Positions 47,901 through 60,046 of a DNA stretch of 64,000 bases are shown here, in pieces. The translations under genes and the position numbers were made by a program. The stretch's first letter is position 1; each line of letters opens with the position of its first letter. The DNA is from Steromphala cineraria (Eukaryota > Mollusca > Gastropoda > Trochida > Trochidae), in the NCBI GenBank assembly GCA_916613615.1, contig OU744731.1, positions 19,438,328 through 19,502,327 of the forward strand. Reading direction: 5' to 3'. The notes under the pieces are model-generated. The model worked only from the letters and a program-made list of their open reading frames with translations, was not told where the DNA came from and did not search any database.

Positions 47901-47992
47901 AAAGGAGTCATGTCAACCCTTTTCAGCTGGCTCGACGTCAAGAAGAAGGCAGTCGCCGTCAAGGCAGAGAAGCAAATAAGAAGATGTCTTAA
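44901..47992 (+). CDS. Gene B': small secreted peptide precursor, cysteine-free basic type (3 exons, 65 aa)
   Basis: The exons are 44901-44964, 46541-46608 and 47927-47992. Exons 1 and 2 equal gene B. In exon 3 the last Leu codon TTA is TAA, so the product ends one residue earlier, at Ser, directly followed by the old TGA. The rest of exon 3 (LARRQ, the second RRQ, KK) is unchanged. Losing one C-terminal residue is unlikely to abolish the gene, but it could matter if the C-terminus is recognised or amidated. Intron 1 carries the foldback F1' and the interrupted repeat. Confidence 0.8.
45381..45727. mobile_element. Foldback MITE with 9-bp target duplication, copy F1'
   Basis: It is flanked by CCTAATTCC at 45372-45380 and CCGAATTCC at 45728-45736; the right duplication has gained one change since the unit duplicated. 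Confidence 0.85.
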
Positions 47993-48027
47993 TGAAGATA
48001 TGATGATCCTGTTCAATTTGACATGAA

Positions 48028-48033
48028 ATTAAA
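48028..48033 (+). terminator. Poly(A) signal ATTAAA, gene B'
   Basis: It is equivalent to 12336-12341. Confidence 0.45.
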
Positions 48034-48168
48034 ATCTGCAAAACTGAGTCCTTGTTAATTTTTACAAGACAATTACTCATCTCCCCAGGTGTTTATCTTT
48101 TACGCTACGCTAACGAATTTTTATTCTCTACACATATGCCAAATATGATCATTGGTCTTAGAGTCTTA

Positions 48169-48320
48169 GAGTCTAGAAAGGTCTAGTAGAGGGTCGCGTC
48201 AGCCCACGTTAAACTCATCTTACCAAGACACAAAAGTCTGCCTTCGCACGTATAACGCTGGAGGGTCATAGCTCGCAGAAAGGTCGGCTCACCGACCCTC
48301 TACGAGACCTTTCTAGACTC
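48169..48320. repeat. Foldback with 28-bp arms downstream of gene B'
   Basis: Arms 48169-48196 and 48293-48320 carry the same single mismatch as in unit 1. Confidence 0.75.
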
Positions 48321-48357
48321 AAATCGGATTGAAACGGGTAATATTGAGACTAGGAAT

Positions 48358-48482
48358 ACTTAAAATTTAATTAAAACTTGATTCAATACGGCATAATACG
48401 AGGCATGTATGGTCTATATAGCTCCACCTTCGATTGATCTTACATCTCGTAATTTGAATCAAGTTTTAATTAAATTTTAAGT
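48358..48482. repeat. Foldback with perfect 29-bp arms, unit 2
   Basis: Arms 48358-48386 and 48454-48482 are exact complements, as in unit 1. Confidence 0.8.
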
Positions 48483-49061
48483 TTACAAAACAATACTGAA
48501 GAATATTAGAAGCATAACAGCAATGAAGTGTATGATGCAAACAAAACGATAAAATGATGGCTACCCATGTTCTTCCTGCACTGCTAACAATAAATTACAC
48601 CCATTGTTTCTGTTTCACTAACTGTTAAACGACAGAAAACCTCATTGGTTTTTTTCTATGTTAATTGGTTTATTTGTAAAAAAAATACTGTCAACTTTAA
48701 AATACACAAAAAACCGTTTTCATCCGTCCTCTAATAACACAGATATCGCCCTTGAAAGTGCGGTAATTTCAGGCTGCTCAATTTGACAGTCGGAAAACGG
48801 CTTCTACCGGAATAACGATATTACCTTTACTGCACATGCCCGGAGTGTTTTATGACACCATATACAGAACGGAAGTGGGCCTTATCAATATGGTCACGCT
48901 CTTTGACAATGTTATTACAAGAATTAGAGAGAGGATGTAGTTTGTCGGTCCATCCCTGTGACGCCCAGGTGTCAAAGCACTAGTCATTCATTGGTCAACA
49001 ATAGGTCAAACTGGATCCAATCAAAAATTGAAACTTCAGAATAATTGATCATTTGCAATGT

Positions 49062-49320
49062 ATGAGCCTTGAGATGAACACATTGAGCACTGACATAGTA
49101 GATGGAGTATTTGGCATTGACTACAGTAATTTTAACAAGGTAGGTTTTGTTTACATGATATCTAATAGAAGATTTGTAAACTAAACTTGTTCATTAACAC
49201 TTATATGTATACATTTTATCATTTCAGACAGTTATTTTGCGTAAGAAGTTAAGAATTGAAAAACAACATAACCTCAAGAAGATGATGAAACATGGTGTCA
49301 AAAGGTGTATCGAATTGTAA
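49062..49320 (+). CDS. Possible two-exon small gene E' (56 aa), unrecognised
   Basis: Segments 49062-49139 and 49228-49320 repeat gene E without a change in either exon or in the splice dinucleotides, although the flanking sequence has differences (for example AACTTCAG against AATTTCAG upstream). The basic second exon ends CIEL before TAA. I cannot assign a function; a relic of a larger gene or transposon is possible. Confidence 0.35.
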
Positions 49321-52317
49321 AAGGTTGCGAACAGGATAATCGGCTACAATTTCATGACATGATGCCTTAACGACACTCATTGTTTTGCAATTATTCGTAG
49401 TGTGAGAAAGCAAATCTCATTCGCAAAACATAAAATCACTTCAGTATTATTCATAATTTCTTAAAAATTTATTTATTTAAATGGGTTTAAAGTGCCTTCA
49501 ATTTTTCATGGCCACCCAGGCTCATCACAAAATGTAAACGTAGAGCTACTAAAGTATGAACACCATTATATCGTAATATCTAAGAGATTTTCAGATTTGA
49601 CATGACTACATATTGTAATTTTGCCGTGTTGAAATATCCTTACGTTTATACCATCTTAGTATAACATGAGCAGGAGTCTAAAATTTAAATGTCTTATATT
49701 TTCAAAAAAATTATGTATGTTATGTGTACCGATCTGTCCATGTGTATGTGACGTCACTATTATAATAATTATAACTGTTGTTTTTTTTGCTAGGGAGCGG
49801 CATTTAGATATGCATTATTTGCTTGTTTGCCAATCTTGTTTCTTTGTTTAAGATGAATATGTTTAAATCACATTTTCTTTTATAATGATAAGTTTTCTTT
49901 AGAGAAGAATAGGCCATCTAATCATTTGCGATATATAGAACCAAGACATACCATGTAGTTTCATATTGATGAATTGACTTCCGATCGCTCAGTAAAAACC
50001 ATGACTAAGTTATCACCAGTCTTAATAAATCAACAACAAAATAGTAAATATCTTTATTATATGTCTCACTATCTAACTGTCATACTGTCAAGTTATGTTC
50101 CTTGTTTGTATATTAATTATACGCCGAGGAAGTAAGTGTCCGCTTGACTTATTACTGTAAACAATAGCAATAGCCTGACCAGTAATGGCGATGTGATGTG
50201 GCAGGTTGTGATTGGCTGAAAGAAGTTTTCACGACTTAAAATATATGACGGTTTTTTTTCAAAGCCATTCAATGACTATTTTTCGCATGTTTTTGAACAA
50301 ACAAAGTATCGATGTTGTCTAATCATATCCTTTTGAATTCGGAATGCGGTGAAGTCGTAAACAAAGCCGGCTCGTAGACACGATATATATGCGATACAAT
50401 ATTTTAAAGTATATACATTTAAAGACATTTATGTAAACAAATTCAAAACCCACTTAGAAATATGATTAATCTCGATGTCAAAAACTTAATATATTGGGAT
50501 TTGAAAATCATGCATATGTTAAATACTACACAAGTTTGAATAAGGTGCATTTTAATTATCATTATATGAATCAAATAAATGTTTGCAAACCTTTGTTTGC
50601 ATAATCCCCTAAGCAAACAAATCATTTTTACTATGGATATTTCAGAAACTCGCTGCAGAAATGAACGAAGATATTACTTGTTACATATGCACATATTTTG
50701 AGATCATACACATCATATCACATGGTGATTTCATATCCTTGACGAATGCAGACCTCAAGGTCTACTATTATTTTCGTCATAACACCCACACAAAATTCGG
50801 TCCGATAAGCTGAAAAGTTTCAGCAAGTAGAACACAGAATCCATGCGAGTCCCAACTTCAAGCAATGATCCTAATCCTCTGACAAGCTGAAATCTGTTCA
50901 ATGCATATTATCTATTTTGATTTATCCATAATAAATTAATGTCGACATTAATCTTGTTTTGATAGTCAATCAGATGTCCCCGTGTAGTCCCTGAGACAAA
51001 ATTGTAACGTCAGTTGTTGAAATACAAACACCGGTGATCTTTGTAAATTGCTTATCAATGTTTGACGTTATTGTTAAATACAGTCTGATTACAATCGACT
51101 GTGATTCGAGGAAAAAAAGTGTTAAAATATTATCTCTAGCGGGGTTCGAACCTCACCAAGTCTGGCTTTCCTCTCATTCACGAGACGGAGAGGATATCCA
51201 GAATGGTTCGAACCCCGATAGATACAATATTTTTGATATTTTATTCCTCGGAGCACGGTCGATTTTAATCAGACTGTTGCTTAATATTGATCTCAGCCTA
51301 GGTATAAATATTTTTGCAAATTTTATTTCAAAACATTTTGAATCCGACATAAATTTTCAAGATGGATGTCAATAATGTGATTACTTGTAATAAAGAAATA
51401 TGCTATATAAATTACAATTTCAGAGTTGTAAAGCTTATAATCACGATGATATGTACACATTGCTATGTACATTACCAAATGATATTTAAAATGATATTTT
51501 CACAAGAATCATTTTCAACAGCAAAATGCATAAATATTACCTTGTTTGTTGACAGCTTGTATTATACCGTGTAAACCCTCTATGACAGATATTCACTCAG
51601 TCAGCGGTCATTATTTCAACCGTAAATGGCATTGATACAATGTTACATATGACAGAATTGTCGAATTTTAGTTGTAATTCAGTTAATTTCTGTCCACGTA
51701 CCTTGATCACCAAATTTCATTAATGTGTTTAAACAAAGCCAACTTAAACCAAAGAAATTCTTAGATTATTGATTGTTAATTGATGGGTCTAGACCTTCCA
51801 ATCCCTTACATGTGGACTACAGGTGTTTCATTAACATTCTATCTTAAGTATTTCACCTTAACACGAAGTTCCAGACATCATTATTGTAACCTGCCAATAA
51901 CAGGGAGATAAAACCATTCTTTATACAAAAGGGAATTTCAATGTTTATTCAAAAGACCTTAAATGGGCAATTCTGTAAAAATCTATAAAACGATAAAACG
52001 ATTTAGATACCGATCAATATATCAATATCAATACTTTATTTGAGGATCAAGAACACCGTACTATTTTCTTATTTTGTAATGTATAAATGATAATTGAAAG
52101 TATGAAATTATATGAAAATTTTATTTCATTATCAAATGACCTTATCAATAACCAATTTGGAATATCAACATCTGATAGAATCATTCATTATTTGATTAAT
52201 AAATTAAATTTAATACAATTATGATCTTCCATATATATGTCCTTCAAATCACGTGTCATATATCATTAAATTCGTGTTTGTATTTGTTGGCGTATTATAC
52301 GCACTTGATTATCTATC
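49321..52317. other. Gene-free stretch, unit 2
   Basis: It has the same content as 13628-16624. A 113-codon frame at 51034-51375 exists only in this unit, passes through the hairpin at 51140-51217, and is not supported as a gene. Confidence 0.55.
51140..51217. repeat. Hairpin with perfect tRNA T-arm-like ends, unit 2
   Basis: CGGGGTTCGAACC (51140-51152) is the exact complement of GGTTCGAACCCCG (51205-51217). Unit 1 has lost two of these pairs. Confidence 0.5.
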
Positions 52318-52321
52318 TTAA

Positions 52322-52678
52322 AGGGGCAGTAGCACGTTTTTTGATAATTTTATATTTTAATTTTTTTCACTGATAATTGTAAGTTAATGTTAAATGTATT
52401 ATTTTGACAGTGTCAAAAATCTCATTACACGAGCCAATCATCCATAGTCAGAGGACAAAATATGAAGATTCATATAAAATCCATTGGCGGCCATTTTGTG
52501 TGATCACATTTAATTCATTTTGTGTAAGATAAAGGAATCGCATGGCTAAACTTTACGCTATATATTTGAATTACTACTGCTCCATTTAGTTTAAATACAT
52601 TGTCTTTCAATTGGAAGCATTAATTTTAATTTTCCCGACATCACCTTATACTGCCCCTAAAAACGTGCTACTGCCCCC
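52322..52678. repeat. MITE with TTAA flanks, copy 2'
   Basis: It is flanked by TTAA at 52318-52321 and 52679-52682 and is equivalent to 16629-16986. Confidence 0.85.
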
Positions 52679-52682
52679 TTAA

Positions 52683-54714
52683 ATTGGGCTATAGAAAGGA
52701 GACATAGGTGTTGAATGGACAGCTTTGACAAATGTAAACTGTATATATTGTTAAGTTTTGTTTGCAAGCTAACTTCTAGAATTTTAATAAAATCAAAGAA
52801 AACTTAATAATATCCAAAGTTTAACTTTCAAAACAATGTGTAGGCGTAAATGTGTTATGTTTATATGTAAGAAAATCTTGTTTCGCAAACATCAGGTGTT
52901 TATCATCATGAATATATTTAGTGAGTTACAGAACACAAAAGGCCACGTGTGCTGTTTCTCTTGTCAGATGTGTTACCAGGGAAGTATAATACATCCCTGG
53001 TGTTACTAACCAGTTTAAGAAGGAAATATCCAGTAACTCAATTACTATTCATACTAAAACAATTTGTAATTCACATTGATAGATTGATATGGTACAGAAA
53101 GACTTCTGCCAACCAAACAATACAGAATCTTACACCAGTGCAGAGGGGTTACCAGATAACCAATGCATTGTTTTTGATAAATCGTATTGCAGTGTAAATT
53201 GATTATATACTCGCAAAATATATATACACACATAAACATTCAATTTTGTAATTTTGAAATGCTAATAGAAACAATTAAAAGGATTATAAACAGTATAAGC
53301 AAAAACAAAGGAAAAACACTCAGAAAAAGTTTCACCAAAAAATGTTTTTGAGACACAATATTTTGAAACTAAATCTGGTAAACGAAATGTGAAGAATAAA
53401 CTCACGGGCAAAAGAAATGCTGGTAACATAAATGTCATGATGTTTTATTCCATGTAACATAAATATGAATGAAAGAAAGTGGCAAAGTTTCCTTAGAAGT
53501 CAACTTTATTATATTTGCCTTGTTTGAATCATTTTCTGTTGATGACTTTGCATGGCGCCTTTCCAAACGCGTGTCAAAAAATCACCAATTTGCCATGTCC
53601 TTAACTAAGCGAGATAGGAGAGCGAAATTGGTAATTTTTGCATATTTGTAGACGTTATATAACGAAAACACGTCAGTACATACATGTCAAAGTGGATATT
53701 TTTCATTAACAACATCTCAAATAACCTTCTCATATACATTTCCAAAACTCAAATTTAATTTCAAAATATTTATTACAAAAAAGTACTTGAAAACAGCGAT
53801 TTTCGCACCCTAACAGTGTTTAGACAACCACAGTACAAAAAACGTCATGCAATCATGGCTGAAATTATGAGAGATAATTCTCAAAATACTCTTTTATGAA
53901 ACACATTCGACATTGCAAATACACGACATGCATTATTTGTTTATCCTTCGTTTGAAAAATACCCAGCGTTTCTTTTGCCCATGGGTTTATATCACTAAAC
54001 TGGAAAACTTCCACTTCCCTTATATATACTACAAGACAAAAGTTTAGACTCAGTGAAACGTGTAATGTCCTATTTTCTATCGCTTATATCTAAAGAACTA
54101 GTGACTCTATTCTTCATGTCTCCGACTTAACGCCGTAACAATGATTTAAACAAAGCTTTTAACATTTTAATCCAACCCAAAAATGAAAACTGTCCTCATT
54201 ACAATTGGGTCCTAATGACGTAATAAAACGACTTTTCAAAAAAAGTCCATGGACTTTACCTGAGTATTTGTCAGTTAACTTTCATGATGGACGTGTTAAT
54301 CAAGATCCATTAATGACAAATGCATGACACTTTGGTAATGAGTTGAGGTTTGAGAAAGCATAAAGCAATTTTACCATACCCACCAAAACACAATGTCATA
54401 GCACCATTTGATGGTGAGTCTAAACTGAGTCGCGTAGTATATTAACAGTGGACTATTGAAATGATTTAAATTGTCAGTTGGGTGAACTACACTTTTGGCT
54501 TCCTGACTTTTAAAAACGTTGTAATGGAATAAACGAATAATATTGCAAATTGTGAGTAGCTTGATTTTTATGTAACAAGGAACTAACATTCATTGTTGAA
54601 TATATACTTCCAAGAAGTGCCACAGTTATGAAATAATATATTATATTTGCACTCAAATTGGCTATTACGGGAGTATATGGAAGAGTATGTCCTTATCGCT
54701 TTGATACAATTCTT
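52683..54714. other. Gene-free stretch, unit 2
   Basis: It has the same content as 16991-19022; I see no supported gene. Confidence 0.5.
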
Positions 54715-54723
54715 ATCTTAACA

Positions 54724-55114
54724 CATTCTCTCCCCACAGAGGCAGATCAAGTCATGTTGATTTAGCCTCTGTTCTATTACGCCGAAATCCGTGGGTTCCG
54801 GCAGTTTCCCCTGGCGGAAAAAACTTTCATCTCAATACATTTGAATTTCTTTATCAAATGACAAGGCTTCTCGCATGGAAAGGGTGGTTCGTATCACGAT
54901 GCCTTTGCCTTGTTTCAGTAGCCAAAATGCTGATTTAAGAACAGCGTCGCTGATTGCACAACTAATTTTGATTGCCTCCAATCAGGCATCTCCCATTCTA
55001 TCTCACAAACTCGTCGTAATATAACAGAGGCTAAATCAACATGACTTGATCTGCCTCTGTGGGGAGAGAATGCTAAATCAACATGGCTTGATCTGCCTCT
55101 GTGGGGAGAGAATG
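54724..55114. mobile_element. Foldback MITE with 9-bp target duplication, copy F2'
   Basis: ATCTTAACA lies at 54715-54723 and 55115-55123. The right terminal segment is duplicated as in F2. A 120-codon minus-strand frame across it only reads the terminal repeats (a repeated FSPHRGRSSHVDLA). Confidence 0.85.
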
Positions 55115-55123
55115 ATCTTAACA

Positions 55124-56307
55124 ATAAACTGCAATCAATAACGATTATGAAAGGGGGCGACGATGTGCTTTGGGATATAGAACCAGTTGTCCACCAAAAA
55201 GGAAATAAAGTGTTGTTTGAGGCGACTGAACTAGAAAAGGGTGCAAGTAGGTATATACCTTCAAATCTCAGTTTCATTGAATTTGATCTTTAAATGAAGT
55301 GGTATTTGTCACTGGTTTTCAGCTAGTATATGAAATCATGTCAAATATAATGATTGATGATACAATACATTAGACAAAGGTAATAATCTTAAATTTCATA
55401 TATTCCTTGACATATAATAAGTCTATACTAATCACTGAATCGCAAACCCTCATGGAAATTTGAGAAAACGGTAAAAGTCACTACAAACTTCAAGCTTATG
55501 AGAGAAAGCATAAAAGATAACATTGATGACATTATAAATGAATCAAAAATAACATCAAATGATAAAAATGAAGGTTACTGTTCTAAATATTTCATAAACT
55601 TAGTTTTGGTCTAATTTAGAAGCATGCACTTTGCCATTATCTTAAATACAAATAGCACAAATTCGAAATTGTATATGCCAGGATTGTTAAAATTAAATAT
55701 AGGCCATTAATCATAATCATGTTATCAACACTCTGGTTATTATCCGTGAAATATCGTCTGTCTCTTTGAATCGTTGCTATGGAATTTCAGTAATACAGAA
55801 TGGAAAACTATCATATTACTTTTCATTTCAATTTTTGTAAAACAGATTAACCTTTCTGTTTTGAAAAGAAACGGATTATGCACAAGCGCATCAGAATTCC
55901 CACATTGACAGTAACATCATTTGCAAAATTTGTCATTCCATTGACATACTGTCGCTTATTTCCCATTGTAATGTTTGTTACATATTCACAATCGTGTAGT
56001 TTGTCCTTGATCCCACTGTTCTGCATTGCTACAAATAGATCTTTCAAAGGTTGGACATCTCTATCATAGTGTAACCAACAGTCAATGGTTTACAGTAATA
56101 CCTATGGTTAATGCTGTTCGAGAATATATTTGAAGAACCTAATTTTTTTTAAACTATTCTGTTTTCTATTCTGTTGACTACATGTATTCTTCGACTTTAA
56201 ACCTGTAAGCAGGGGAAACTGCCAATTGACAAGCAGTTTTGTGAAATTTCTGTTATATTCATAACTTATTATCGTAGCTTATATAGCTTTGGCAACCGGT
56301 ATGTGAC
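55124..56307. other. Gene-free stretch, unit 2
   Basis: It has the same content as 19432-20616; I see nothing supported. Confidence 0.5.
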
Positions 56308-56640
56308 CTCTTATACAAGGCATATGGGCTACTCCTCAAAACATATTTTCATCTTCTTCTCTTTGTCTATTATTTATTTGTATGGTTACTAAATTATTGA
56401 TACCCTTGAAGAAGATCTTAGGGTAATGTAGATGTACAAACCTGAACACTACAGTAGATCTGGACCTGGGTCATGTGGAGTACCTACAGGATTTAGTTGG
56501 TGCCTTAGAGGACAAAGGACCTATAATGATTGATTAAATTTTGATAATTTCCCTAATGTACGGCTTAATGATACCATACACCATATATCACATGGTAAAT
56601 TCAAAGGATTTACTTTTTTCCTTATCTCAACCTTTTCCAG

Positions 56641-56721
56641 CTGACCCGACGAGAGCAACCTGAAGGCAATGATGACGGTGGTTGCCGTGACTGCAAAAAA
56701 GCAAAGAAAAGAAGATATTGA
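56641..56721 (+). CDS. Exon C': orphan third exon with lost stop and basic tail
   Basis: It matches exon C up to the CX2C pair, but the TAA stop is AAA, so the frame runs seven codons further through KAKKRRY to a TGA. A second change (GCG to GCA) is silent. The encoded C-terminus becomes strongly basic, with a Lys-Lys-Arg-Arg run that could itself be a prohormone-convertase site. As in unit 1, no family exon 1 or 2 lies nearby, so expression would need splicing from gene B' or elsewhere. It may be neutral change in a dead exon or a new C-terminal variant. AATAAA follows at 56757-56762. Confidence 0.5.
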   Translation: MTRREQPEGNDDGGCRDCKKAKKRRY

Positions 56722-57030
56722 GGTAATGACATTGTTATCAAGCACAATCATCTTAAAATAAACGCCTGCAGCAATAAGTGCTTATTGAGTTATCTTTTAT
56801 GAAAATGTTCACCTCATCTCTAAATGTCGGCCTGTTTGATAACTTTGATAGCTTGTACATTGTATTCATGTACGTTGTTAATATGTGGTTTCAGCGTCTG
56901 TCTTAAATTAAGCTGTTCAAGATATAGAAATGATCACATTCTTGTCTTTTCAAGATAATGTGATATGTGACAATTGTTGGACGCATAAGATAAAACTAAT
57001 CAATGAGTTGAAAGTACTTACGGATTATCT

Positions 57031-57301
57031 GTTCCCAAGGGGGTCAGATCAAGTCATGGAATGTTGATTGAGCCTCTCTTCTTATAAGACCAAATCTGTT
57101 GGTTCCGGCAGTTTTGCACAATCCATTTGAATTTTTAGCATTCAATGGCTAAAATGTTGATTTTAGAACAGCTTAGCTTATCGGACAACTTAAATTGATT
57201 GCCTCCATCAGGGTTCTCCCATTCTATCCCAAAAACTCGGTGAATAAAACAGAGGTTCGATCAACAATTTATGACTTCATCTTCCTCTTTTGAGAGAGAA
57301 T
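57031..57301. repeat. Degenerate foldback, F family copy F3'
   Basis: It is equivalent to 21340-21610. Confidence 0.55.
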
Positions 57302-57441
57302 ACAGCGAGGTGTTTCATACAATAATTCGCAATGGACATATAATTCGTAACCAACCCTAATCATCGGTTTGTTATTATTTTTCTTAATTATTACGCTTTT
57401 AAACAAGAAAGATAGAGTAACATTAAAACAGTCAGTGGACA

Positions 57442-57690
57442 TTTAGGAGATGGACGATTGGACGATTTGGTCATCCCCCGTAAACACACGAAAATGAAAC
57501 ATGTTAAATAACTCTTAAAAAGATTTAATCTCAGTAAACAGCAGAATACGAGATCTTAAATTGCTAGTCGGCTGTATCAATGCGCGGTGAAGTGGCCTCC
57601 AAATCAGAGGACGTTCAATCCAAAATTGATCACGTTTGATTTTCCAGGAGAACCAATCAGAATCTAGTATTCATCACATTCATGGTAGAA
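57442..57690 (-). mobile_element. Remnant of the Helitron-like element after an internal deletion
   Basis: Only the outermost 10 bp of the hairpin end (57442-57451) and the opposite end (57463-57690) remain. The 489 bp in between, which held most of the palindrome, is replaced by 11 bp (57452-57462) containing a short GGACGATT duplication of the junction, as expected from end-joining repair. Confidence 0.6.
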
Positions 57691-58391
57691 TCATGGTTTT
57701 CTCACTTTTTCTGGAAGTGCGACTCTAATGGTCTAATTTGTAACAGTTTATTGCTTAATTATCGCATTTTATTGTCTATAGTATTCTTGATATAGTACAA
57801 ATAATTATTGATTAACGCAATGTCAAAAATCAAAAAAAAAAGTAAGTCGTCACTACCTTTTAATGAGTCTGACAAGAACAAAGTGTTCTGATTACTCTGT
57901 TTAATGACGTCATAGAGCAATGAAATTAGAGCAGTTCAGCTGGTGACACTCTCACACTGCACCACCTTGAGGATTTGATATTGTATTAACGGTAAAGAAA
58001 ACATCAGTAGGGAATGCAACTTGCACTTGACCAAGGTGTGGTTGTGTATATTAGCATATGTTATATGTTGGTTCATTAAGTTTTCAACTTTTCTCGAGAA
58101 GTCATGCACTTTATTGCATTTAATGAAAACATGCTGTAGACTTTCAGGTTTAGATTCACAAAGAGCACATATTAGTTTGAATTAAATTCATTTTCAACAA
58201 CTCCTTTCTAGTGTAAATTGCTCTGTTATTAATCAATACTGAAAATCCAAGAGTTTTACATCTTTAGTACAGTTTCTATATCTTGTAAACACTACATTCC
58301 ATTCAATATTTAAATCAAGTTCATTTTGCCATTTTGACACACTTTTAGTGGAGTGTTATTAGCAATCAATAATTTATTTATCATAAATATG

Positions 58392-58970
58392 TCAACATCT
58401 TTTTTGTTGAGAAAGTAAGTCTTGAAGAGTTTGGCTAAACGATTGGTTTTGTTTCTGCTGTTGATTAGATAAAAGAGTGTTTTTCAATATTTTGGGGATG
58501 TTCAATATTATCTTATTGTACTCAAGAATTGTTCCCTTGACACGATATAGGTTTTTAACTTCATTAAAAGTCAAAAATTCATTATTACCCCAAATATCTC
58601 TTACTGTGTGAATACCTCTGTTAAACCAACTCTCAATTAGAAAATTGCTATGTCTTAGATGATGAGTTAACCATAAAGGTTCAGCTAATATATCTTCTAC
58701 CTGAGATGTGTCTACGTCATGATATTGTTTATAATATTTACCCCAGATTGCTAAAATTTCATTCCAAAAAGGGTTATCAATAGATACATGCCTATCTATG
58801 TGTGCTCCTAGAAGAATTAATTTAATAAATGGAAATGAGCTTGGATTGTGAGGTTTTTTTATATACCTTCTAAGGCAAGGTAGTATAATTGCATTTATAA
58901 AGGAACTGACATCAATCGTTCTTAATCCACCCTCTTCATATTTTCTACATATAGTTTTCCTTTTTGCCAT
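58392..58970 (-). pseudogene. LINE ORF2 C-terminal region, copy 1'
   Basis: It is equivalent to 23179-23757 (start MAKRKTICRKYEEGGLRTID), with scattered amino-acid changes, none of which looks selected. Confidence 0.8.
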
Positions 58971-59052
58971 CCCATATGAAGTTATACATAATTTTATTCA
59001 ATTGGTCAAGAACTTCTTTAGGGGGGGATGGTAATTATGAAATAATATGAAC

Positions 59053-59646
59053 TCAAGTTGATATTGCAAGAGTTTTTGGAACAGTAATTTTCTTGTATAG
59101 TAAGTTTTCTCTTTTTCCATCCAGCAAGAAGTATGTTTTTGTTTCTAGTCTTTTTCTAGTATTGATTACCCATAGGTCTTCCAAAGTGGGATTGAGATGA
59201 ATACCAAGTATGTTGAAGTCACCATCATGCCATTCTAAACAACTGCCTTGGCACAGTTTAACACTGCTTCCAATCATTGAACTAATCCAAATAACTGTAG
59301 TATTTTCAATGTTTATCTTAATTCCTGACATCTTAAAGAAAAATTTTAATGTATCTAGAGCTGCTCTCAGGCTACTTTCAGATCCATCTAAATATAATTG
59401 AGTATCACATTGTCCCATTTTGTACCCTTCGTTACTGAGTTTAATACCCGTAATACCTTTGTTATCTCTTATCATAGTTCCAAGAATTTCAGTCACAAAA
59501 ATGAATAAATATGGAGAAACTTGGTCACCTTGTCTACAGCTGCGCTGATTAGGAAAAAAAGAAGAGAAATGACCATTTTGAATTAAACAGGAAGATGCAT
59601 TTTTCATTAATATGTTTACCCATTTACATGTTGGGACCAAAGCCAA
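59053..59646 (-). pseudogene. Reverse transcriptase remnant, LINE copy 1'
   Basis: It is equivalent to 23840-24433. Motif B carries the Pro to Gln change, and the motif C position again reads GQCDTQL. It is dead by the same criteria as copy 1. Confidence 0.85.
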
Positions 59647-60046
59647 ATTTTTTCAAAACTTTAATTATGAAATCCTTTGAGACTGTATCAAAACCTTTCT
59701 CAAAATCAATAAGAATCAGGAGGCCTAGTTTCTTTTCTTTTTTTCAGTTCAAACATGATATCTTCCATTAATCTGACATTATCACTTATGCATCTACCAG
59801 GTATAAAACCTGTTTGATCTGGGTATATGAGAGTATCTAGCTCATTTTCGGTATGTTAGTAATACAATAACTAAGTATCTTATACAAGTTATTTAAAAGT
59901 GATATAGGGCGCCAATTTTTCATTTATCTTCTGTCTTTGTTTTGTTTGGGGATACAAGTAATTGTGCCTCTGTTTATGGTATAAGATAACTGATCTTTGT
60001 CAAAAATTTCATAGATATATCTATAGACGAGCATTACAGATTAGCT

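Larger units (their letters stand above)
58045..60029 (-). mobile_element. LINE copy 1' (Tx1/L1-like), truncated and dead
   Basis: It is equivalent to LINE copy 1 with the same frameshifts and the same defect at motif C. New changes in this copy include Pro to Gln in motif B (RQGDQVSP). Confidence 0.85.

Noticed and set aside
54915..55277. 120-codon minus-strand frame
   Set aside because: It reads the duplicated terminal repeats of foldback F2'; in unit 1 the same frame is much shorter.
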